5,306 nucleotides of DNA from an uncultured Halomicronema sp. (GTDB lineage Bacteria; Cyanobacteriota; Cyanobacteriia; Phormidesmidales; Phormidesmidaceae): contig CALCPB010000075.1 of NCBI GenBank assembly GCA_937897665.1, forward strand, positions 1 to 5,306, given 5' to 3'. The notes under the pieces were generated by a model. It made no database searches and was not told the origin of the DNA. It saw nothing but the letters and a program-made list of their open reading frames with translations. Shown one piece after another: positions 5,306 to 5,306 of this stretch (the first letter of the stretch is position 1; the number at the start of each line of letters is the position of its first letter). A program made the position numbers and the translations under genes.

Positions 5306-5306
5306 T

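Overview
This 5.3-kb window looks like cyanobacterial chromosome. Three things point that way: a PxcA/CemA-family proton-extrusion protein, which is found only in cyanobacteria and plastids; a Ser/Thr kinase of a cyanobacterial type; and six copies of the octamer GCGATCGC (HIP1), where chance predicts about 0.1. The coding part is moderately GC-rich, so a Leptolyngbya-like or related lineage is possible, but genus cannot be read from the sequence.

Layout, left to right. Positions 2-568 (+) are the C-terminal part of a DacB/PBP4-type D-Ala-D-Ala carboxypeptidase whose start lies outside the window. A strong imperfect hairpin (588-628) sits between it and the convergent pxcA gene (683-2065, -). 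A 413-bp divergent intergenic region (2066-2478) holds GC-rich hairpins and a 12-bp palindrome. Next is a compact single-domain Ser/Thr protein kinase (2479-3288, +). After a short convergent gap come two minus-strand genes, read right to left: a ferritin-like di-iron protein (3938-4702) and, 29 bp after its stop, a GNAT N-acetyltransferase (3414-3908). They probably form a two-gene operon. The upstream leader of the ferritin-like gene can form a long bulged stem that competes with an inner one. The right end (about 4870-5306) is AT-rich, with no convincing full gene. It contains a 31-bp-period tandem duplication, a possible 28-residue ORF, an inverted repeat and an open frame running in from the right edge.

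How the genes relate. They are mostly independent housekeeping or accessory functions: cell-wall remodelling, light-driven H+ exchange and pH homeostasis, signalling by phosphorylation, and an uncharacterised di-iron/acetyltransferase pair. No defence system, mobile element, CRISPR array or RNA gene is visible. The points most worth checking are the apparent loss of about 200 residues between the catalytic motifs of the DacB protein, the glycine-poor nucleotide loop of the kinase, the ferritin-like/GNAT pairing with its structured leader, and the compositionally distinct right end.
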